Source: Ruegeria lacuscaerulensis
GTDB lineage: Bacteria; Pseudomonadota; Alphaproteobacteria; Rhodobacterales; Rhodobacteraceae
Direction: 5' to 3'
Length of the DNA stretch: 64,000 nucleotides
Assembly (NCBI RefSeq): GCF_013033355.1
Contig: NZ_WQDY01000003.1
Span: 458,307-522,306 of the forward strand
Position numbers and translations under genes: made by a program. Shown here piece after piece: positions 59,313-64,000 of the stretch (positions are counted from its first letter, which is position 1; the number at the start of each line of letters is the position of its first letter). A model generated the notes under the pieces. The model was not told the origin of the DNA and did not search any database. It worked only from the letters and a program-made list of their open reading frames with translations.

Positions 59313-60091
59313 GCAGCGTCTTCTTTTGGTGGTTCTTTGGCGCCTGTCATAAACGCTACGGCATCGGACATCGTGTAATCCTTGGGATCAATTGTGCAGA
59401 GCCTTTTGCCAAGCCGGTGCACATGGATTCGGTCAGCTACTTCGAAGACATGTGGCATGTTGTGGCTGATCAGGATGATAGGAATGCCACGTGCGCGTAC
59501 GTCTTGTATGAGTTCAAGCACCTTGCGGCTCTCTTTCACGCCCAAAGCTGCTGTGGGTTCGTCCATGATGATGAACTTGGTCGCAAAGGCGGCTGCGCGC
59601 GCAACGGCAACGCCTTGGCGCTGGCCACCAGACAGTGTTTCAACCGCCTGATTAATCGACTGTACGGTCATCAGCCCAAGCTCAGTCAGCTTTTCACGAG
59701 CAAAATTCTCCATAGCTGGCCGGTCTAGCTGACGCATGTACTTGCCCATGAAACCTTGTTTGCGTATCTCGCGCCCCATGAACATGTTGTCCGCAATTGA
59801 AAGGGCAGGAGACATGGCAAGCTGCTGATAAACGATTTCGATACCCATATTGCGGGCGTCTATTGGAGAGGTAAAGTTTACCTTCTTTCCTTCGATCAGA
59901 ATCTCACCCTCATCTGGGATTGTGGCACCGCATATCGCCTTAACGATAGACGATTTGCCAGCGCCGTTGTCCCCGATAACTGCAAGGATTTCTCCTTTCA
60001 GCAGTTCAAAGTCGGAATGGTCAATAGCGGTAACGTGGCCATAGCGCTTCACGATACCACGCCCTTGGACGACTGGAGTTGCGTCTGACAT
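59309..60091 (-). CDS. frcA: Sugar ABC transporter ATPase, FrcA-like
   Basis: 260 residues, one ATPase domain (most CUT2 importers such as RbsA have two). Walker A GDNGAGKSS at 39-47, LSGGQRQGVAVARA, and IIMDEPTAALG. Its ATG overlaps the frcC TAA by one base and its stop overlaps frcK by three. Single-domain length and gene order are as in frcBCAK. Forms a membrane complex with FrcC. Confidence 0.9.
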   Translation of the reverse strand: MSDATPVVQGRGIVKRYGHVTAIDHSDFELLKGEILAVIGDNGAGKSSIVKAICGATIPDEGEILIEGKKVNFTSPIDARNMGIEIVYQQLAMSPALSIADNMFMGREIRKQGFMGKYMRQLDRPAMENFAREKLTELGLMTVQSINQAVETLSGGQRQGVAVARAAAFATKFIIMDEPTAALGVKESRKVLELIQDVRARGIPIILISHNMPHVFEVADRIHVHRLGKRLCTIDPKDYTMSDAVAFMTGAKEPPKEDAA

Positions 60092-61161
60092 TAGCCTGAT
60101 ACCTTTCTAATCCACTGGTCAACTGCGACCGCTGCGATGATGAGAAGACCGATGAGTAGAAAGGTCCACTGCGCGTCCGCGCCGAGCAACCTCAGCCCAA
60201 GTGTGAATACGCCAACGATCAAAGCACCGAACAGTGACCCTAGAATGGAGCCTCGCCCGCCGAACAGAGAGATGCCTCCGATCACAACAGCAGTGATACT
60301 TTCAATGTTGGCCAATTGGCCGGACGTTGGCGAGACTGATCCGATGCGCCCAATCAGAGCCCAGCCCGCGAAGGCACAGATCAGGCCAGACAACATATAG
60401 ACGGACATAAGCGTTCGATGGACGTTGACACCTGATAGTTCGGCGGCCTCAGGATCATCACCCACGGCATAGACATGCCTTCCCCAAGCTGTGTGTTTTA
60501 GCGCGTAGGCCAATACGAAGATAAGGGCGAGCATGAAGATGACGCCAACAGTAAAGGTCGCTCCACCGATGCTGAATTTGGTTCCAAAAAACTGCAGGAA
60601 AGGTGCGTTCGCTTCGATATCCTGGCTGCGGATTGTCTCGTTTGCGGAGTACAGGAAGTTGGTTGCGAGAACGATCTGCCACATTCCCAGCGTGACAATG
60701 AACGGGGGCAATTTAACGCGGCTTACAAGCCAACCGTTCAGCGCACCGATCATGGTTCCTACTGCAAGCCCGCACACAACAGCAATTGGTACTGGAATGC
60801 CGTACCGGAACGTGAATTGCCCCATAATGACTGATGAAAACACCATGATCGCGCCGACGCTTAGGTCGATGCCAGCGGTGAGAATGACCAAGCTTTGCGC
60901 TGCGGCAACGATACCTACAATCTGAACCTGCTGGAGGATCAATGTCATTGCAAAGGGTGAAAAGAATTTTGAACCCAGAGCCAGGCCGAAAATCACGATT
61001 GCACCGACCAGCACGATAAGCGGGACAAAGGACGGGTTCACGTGGAGAAGGTGCTGTAACTTCCCTAGCACGCCGCGCCGATGATCTTCAAATTCCGCCA
61101 CCGTTTCCGTTTTATTTGCGGCGGTTTCAAATCCCTGAGCGCCTCGGTTTGCTTCAGACAT
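60091..61161 (-). CDS. frcC: Sugar ABC transporter permease, FrcC-like
   Basis: 356 residues with about ten hydrophobic helices, AraH/RbsC type: LTAGIDLSVGAIMVFSSV, LGMWQIVLATN, and FGGRGSILGSLFGALIVGVF are family segments. GGGGGAG precedes the ATG. It is separated from frcB by 116 bases that contain a large hairpin. The N-terminal 40 residues are soluble and cytoplasmic, longer than RbsC. Confidence 0.9.
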   Translation of the reverse strand: MSEANRGAQGFETAANKTETVAEFEDHRRGVLGKLQHLLHVNPSFVPLIVLVGAIVIFGLALGSKFFSPFAMTLILQQVQIVGIVAAAQSLVILTAGIDLSVGAIMVFSSVIMGQFTFRYGIPVPIAVVCGLAVGTMIGALNGWLVSRVKLPPFIVTLGMWQIVLATNFLYSANETIRSQDIEANAPFLQFFGTKFSIGGATFTVGVIFMLALIFVLAYALKHTAWGRHVYAVGDDPEAAELSGVNVHRTLMSVYMLSGLICAFAGWALIGRIGSVSPTSGQLANIESITAVVIGGISLFGGRGSILGSLFGALIVGVFTLGLRLLGADAQWTFLLIGLLIIAAVAVDQWIRKVSG

Positions 61162-61237
61162 ATCTCCCCCTTTTCGCGACTAGCATTGCGCCCACGAGAT
61201 CAGTGTACAGGAAGTTTCGGTTTGCTGGTGAAAGGAA

Positions 61238-61265
61238 TGATGGGGCGCGTGTGCGCGCCTCATCA
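61238..61265 (-). promoter_or_regulatory. Hairpin between frcB and frcC
   Basis: Twelve-base stem with one mismatch on the minus strand (TGATGAGGCGCG / CGCGCCCCATCA) around a four-base loop, with only a weak TTCCTTT tract after it. Such hairpins after binding-protein genes often stop or protect part of the transcript, so the binding protein is made in excess of the permease. Confidence 0.6.
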
Positions 61266-61277
61266 ATTAAGTCTGCG

Positions 61278-62297
61278 TTAGCCCCAGCAGAGTTCCAAAC
61301 CTTCGGCGACTGAAATTGATTCCACGCCATCAACAGGCTGGTCCGTGATGAGCGCTACACCGGTATCGTAGAAGTCTTTGCCCGGTGTATTTTCAGGCTT
61401 AACGCCCTCTTCGGCCCATTTCTTTACAGCCTCAACACCAAGCGAAGCCATCAACAGTGGGTATTGCTGGCTTGTCGCTCCGATTACACCGGCCTGTACA
61501 TTTTGCACGCCGGGGCAGCCGCCATCGACCGAGACGATCAGCACATCGTTTTCGCGCCCAATTGACTTCAAGGCTTCATACGCACCTGCTGCTGCCGGCT
61601 CGTTGATTGTGTGAACCACATTGATCGTCGAGTCTTTTGCCAGAAGGTTTTCCATGGCGCGGCGCCCGCCTTCTTCGTTGCCGTCGGTCACGTCACTGCC
61701 AACCAGTCGGGCATCGGTCTCATCGCCGATAACATTTGGATCCGCTAGGTCCACTCCGAAACCGTCAAGGAAGCCCTGATTACGTAGAACATCCACTGTT
61801 GGCTGACTAACGTTCAAGTCCAGCGTCGCGATTTTGGCGTCCGCTGCCGCGTCACCCATTTTTGCCTTTGCCCATTGGCCAATTAACAGGCCTGCCTTGT
61901 AGTTATCCGTGGCAAATGTTGCGTCGGCAGAGTCAATCGGGCTCAGCGGTGTGTCCAAAGCAATTACCAGCAGGCCGGCGTCCCGCGCCTGCTGAACCGC
62001 AGGGACAATCGAGCTGGTGTCAGACGCCGTCAGCAAAATTCCCTTTGCTCCATCAAGGATGCACGTTTCAATGGCCTGAACCTGAGTTTCGTGGTCGCCG
62101 TCGATCTTGCCCGCGAAGGCCTTTAGAGTCATGCCAAGCTCTTCAGCTTTGGCTGTGGCGCCTTCTTTCATCTTTACAAAGAATGGATTGGTGTCAGTCT
62201 TCGTGATCAGGCAAACCGTCTCCCCGGCCGCTTGAACAGATGCAGCAGCGAGTGTGAGTACAGTCGCTGATGCAGCAAGCTTGAGTAGATTTCTCAT
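61278..62297 (-). CDS. frcB: Periplasmic sugar-binding protein, FrcB-like
   Basis: 339 residues from 62297 (GGGAGGACAAC upstream); the longer frame to 62384 adds unrelated residues. A signal peptide (about 1-23, cleaved after VQA) leads to a class 1 periplasmic binding fold of the ribose/fructose type: [45 protein letters not shown]. First gene of the frcBCAK operon; its promoter carries the ROK operator. The sugar is probably fructose, with ribose or mannose possible. Confidence 0.9.
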   Translation of the reverse strand: MRNLLKLAASATVLTLAAASVQAAGETVCLITKTDTNPFFVKMKEGATAKAEELGMTLKAFAGKIDGDHETQVQAIETCILDGAKGILLTASDTSSIVPAVQQARDAGLLVIALDTPLSPIDSADATFATDNYKAGLLIGQWAKAKMGDAAADAKIATLDLNVSQPTVDVLRNQGFLDGFGVDLADPNVIGDETDARLVGSDVTDGNEEGGRRAMENLLAKDSTINVVHTINEPAAAGAYEALKSIGRENDVLIVSVDGGCPGVQNVQAGVIGATSQQYPLLMASLGVEAVKKWAEEGVKPENTPGKDFYDTGVALITDQPVDGVESISVAEGLELCWG

Positions 62298-62407
62298 GTT
62301 GTCCTCCCAGAAAGTTGTTTTTGTCCCGCGTGGCATGACAGCGAGACCCACCTCCATCCTCCAATGCAGGTTGCGTTCAAGCAAACCGCGATTCTAGCCT
62401 TCATGTC

Positions 62408-62436
62408 AATAAATAAATAAAGTTTATTTATTAATT
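62408..62436. promoter_or_regulatory. AT-rich operator between frcB and frcR
   Basis: Inverted repeat centred on G62422: ten-base perfect arms (AATAAATAAA / TTTATTTATT), then one mismatch and three more pairs. A TTGACA for frcB (62404-62409, minus strand) overlaps its edge. The pattern fits a ROK-regulator site controlling frcB and perhaps frcR. Confidence 0.7.
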
Positions 62437-62472
62437 TGCTTCGGCATCTTTTCATAAGAAAACAAGGGGTTT

Positions 62473-63684
62473 ATGTTCAGGCTTATGGAAAGAGAAGCGC
62501 TAAAAACACTGACTGGCGGGGTAAGTCAAAGCGGGGTTCGCGATCACAACGAACGTTTGATTTTGACGGTTTTACAAAGGCATGGCCCTGCTGCGGGTGC
62601 CGAAGTCGCGCGACTAACGGGCCTGTCCCCTCAGACTGTCTCAATTATTCTTCGTAAGCTGGAAAAGGACGAGATTCTCAAACGCGGAACCCCTTTGCGC
62701 GGAAAAGTAGGTAAGCCCTCAGTCCCTATGGAGCTCAACCCGGAAGGCATCCTTTCAGTTGGGATGAAGATCGGGCGGCGCAGCGCCGATCTGCTTTTGA
62801 TCGACTTTATGGGCAACCCGCGCCACCAACTTTCCACGACATACGATTATCCGTTGCCAGAGGTCATTTTTGGGTTTCTGGAGTCTGGCCTGCAAACACT
62901 TCTCTCTCGCGAACCTCAACGTCTTCGCGACCGAGTATGCGGTATCGGGATCGGCACCCCGTTCGAGCTTTGGAAATGGCATGATCTGTCCGGGCTCGCC
63001 GCCAAGAAATTCAGGTCATGGAAAAACGTGAATTTCTTCTCCGAGGTCGCCAAGTTCAGCGACTTGCCGGTTTTTGTGGTTAACGACGCAACGGCAGCCT
63101 GTCACGCGGAGCACCTTTATGGCCGCGGGGCTGAGTATCGTGATTACTTCTATTTTTTCATCGGCTCGATGATCGGCGGTGGCGTCGCATTGAACGGCAC
63201 CGTATTCGAGGGCAACCAAGGCAATGCCGGTGCGCTAGGCGCTATGCGGACTACGGGCCCATTGGGTGAAAGCCAGCAACTGATCGACACAGCTTCGCTG
63301 TTCCTGCTCGAGGACAGATTGATCGAAGCAGGTGTCGATCCTGAAATTCTCTGGAAGAAGCCTCAGGATTGGAATAGCATCTCTCGCTATGTCGAACCAT
63401 GGATCGGCACGACGGCTCAGGAATTGGCCAAGGCCGCACTGTCAATTTGCGCGGTCATCGACTTTGAGGCGATTTTCATCGACGGTGCATTCCCACCTGA
63501 AGTGCGGGAAGAGTTGGTCTCACGTGTTCGCCGATACCTAATCAACCAAGACAAACGCGGTTTAATTCCTCCAGTTGTAGAAGCCGCAGCGGTCGGGGAA
63601 AACGCCCGAGGCATTGGTGCGGCGAGCAGCCCAATTTTCCGCCAGTTTCTATTGAATACTAATGCTGGGCTTTCTGGGATGTAG
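62473..63684 (+). CDS. frcR: ROK-family repressor, FrcR-like
   Basis: 403 residues, AAGGGG before the ATG. N-terminal winged helix (about 25-70: LTVLQRHGPAAGAEVARLTGLSPQTVSIILRKLEKDEI), then the ROK sugar-kinase-like fold with VVNDATAACHAEHLYG and GNAGALGAMR. The usual CxCGxxGC zinc motif after GNAGAxGH is absent, as in some FrcR-type members. It is divergent from frcB and sits beside the AT-rich operator, so it likely represses the operon until sugar binds. Confidence 0.9.
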   Translation: MFRLMEREALKTLTGGVSQSGVRDHNERLILTVLQRHGPAAGAEVARLTGLSPQTVSIILRKLEKDEILKRGTPLRGKVGKPSVPMELNPEGILSVGMKIGRRSADLLLIDFMGNPRHQLSTTYDYPLPEVIFGFLESGLQTLLSREPQRLRDRVCGIGIGTPFELWKWHDLSGLAAKKFRSWKNVNFFSEVAKFSDLPVFVVNDATAACHAEHLYGRGAEYRDYFYFFIGSMIGGGVALNGTVFEGNQGNAGALGAMRTTGPLGESQQLIDTASLFLLEDRLIEAGVDPEILWKKPQDWNSISRYVEPWIGTTAQELAKAALSICAVIDFEAIFIDGAFPPEVREELVSRVRRYLINQDKRGLIPPVVEAAAVGENARGIGAASSPIFRQFLLNTNAGLSGM

Positions 63685-64000
63685 TCTCAACTCATTGGCG
63701 GCAAACTTCCTAGGTAGGACGGAACCGAGACTCCTGCTCAAGGTGGCTGCCTTAGAACGGCCCATTTTCGGGCTGTTGCAGTGCCGTAAGGCAAATAGCA
63801 ACTGAGGACTGCTTTGCGCTTGCTGCTGAGCATTCCAATTTCACCTAACTGCGCATAGCAAAAATCCATACGAAGCGTAGCTTCGGTAGAGAAGGGCTCA
63901 GAGCGTTGATTGAACCTATTTTCGCGAACGTCCTTTTCTCTGCTTAAACCCGCCGTTCGCCCGCCATTTCGCACAACTTATGACAGCGAGAGCGCGAGCC
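63685..64000. other. 316-base gap at window end
   Basis: No gene with coding character; the open frames on both strands are short and lack ribosome sites. The sequence is moderately AT-rich and holds only short imperfect dyads. The next gene starts outside the window. Confidence 0.5.

Noticed and set aside
63738..63974. 78-residue ORF at the window end
   Set aside because: No ribosome site, mixed composition without family features, in a region that looks non-coding.
51569..64000. Second attachment site (repeat of the tRNA-Leu 3' end)
   Set aside because: I looked for the sequence around TCTCCTTGGGCACCA downstream and found no copy inside the window.

Overview
The window looks like chromosome of a marine Roseobacter-group alphaproteobacterium (Rhodobacterales, Ruegeria-like). 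The reasons are a DmdB-type methylmercaptopropionate-CoA ligase, B12-dependent ribonucleotide reductase, a non-pyrrolysine MttB homologue with a corrinoid protein and a DUF1638 protein, an alphaproteobacterial SOS box (GTTC-N7-GTTC) before lexA, and a high-GC core with tightly overlapping genes. No rRNA, CRISPR array, transposase, integrase or phage structural gene was recognised.

Positions 1-14.2 kb are mostly housekeeping: the 3' part of pgi, dmdB, two near-identical tRNA-Asn genes each with its own promoter, a metallo-beta-lactamase-fold hydrolase, an EnvZ-type kinase without a neighbouring regulator, a CAU-anticodon tRNA (probably Ile2), purMN, rnd, a lipoprotein, sufE, a DUF1638 gene beside a corrinoid-binding protein, a PA0069-type radical SAM protein and gltA. 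From 14.3 to 27.8 kb are gltX, comEC, and a trpG-trpD-trpC-moaC-moeA series with 1-4 base overlaps. lexA follows with its own SOS box; ppiD-trpE lie upstream, separated from trpG by a divergent polysaccharide-deacetylase-like gene.

From 27.8 to 51.5 kb come two class I/II aminotransferases, fabI-gpt, pdxH, a double cold-shock-domain protein, a DUF192 protein, tRNA-Pro, nrdJ, the MttB homologue, a small outer-membrane barrel, cysS-cimA-squalene/phytoene-synthase-like protein, an MFS permease, an AlkA-type glycosylase followed by a run of small metabolic genes, a pseudouridine synthase, an HNH nuclease, dsbB and a YqaA-type membrane protein, ending at tRNA-Leu(CAA).

From 51.6 kb to the end the sequence is visibly more AT-rich and accessory. 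It holds a lone 84-residue ORF, a polyamine-type ABC importer operon ending in a dehydrogenase with a divergent LuxR-type regulator and a shared palindrome, and an frcBCAK-like sugar importer/kinase operon with a divergent ROK regulator and an AT-rich operator. Intergenic spaces here carry inverted-repeat debris and AAAGCGGAC-type words. This reads as a catabolic/transport island beside a tRNA gene, although no second attachment site or integrase is visible.

Functionally, several genes depend on or handle one-carbon, sulfur and cobalamin chemistry: dmdB, the MttB homologue, the corrinoid protein and nrdJ. The least explained piece is the DUF1638-corrinoid protein pair, whose natural methyltransferase partner is not adjacent.
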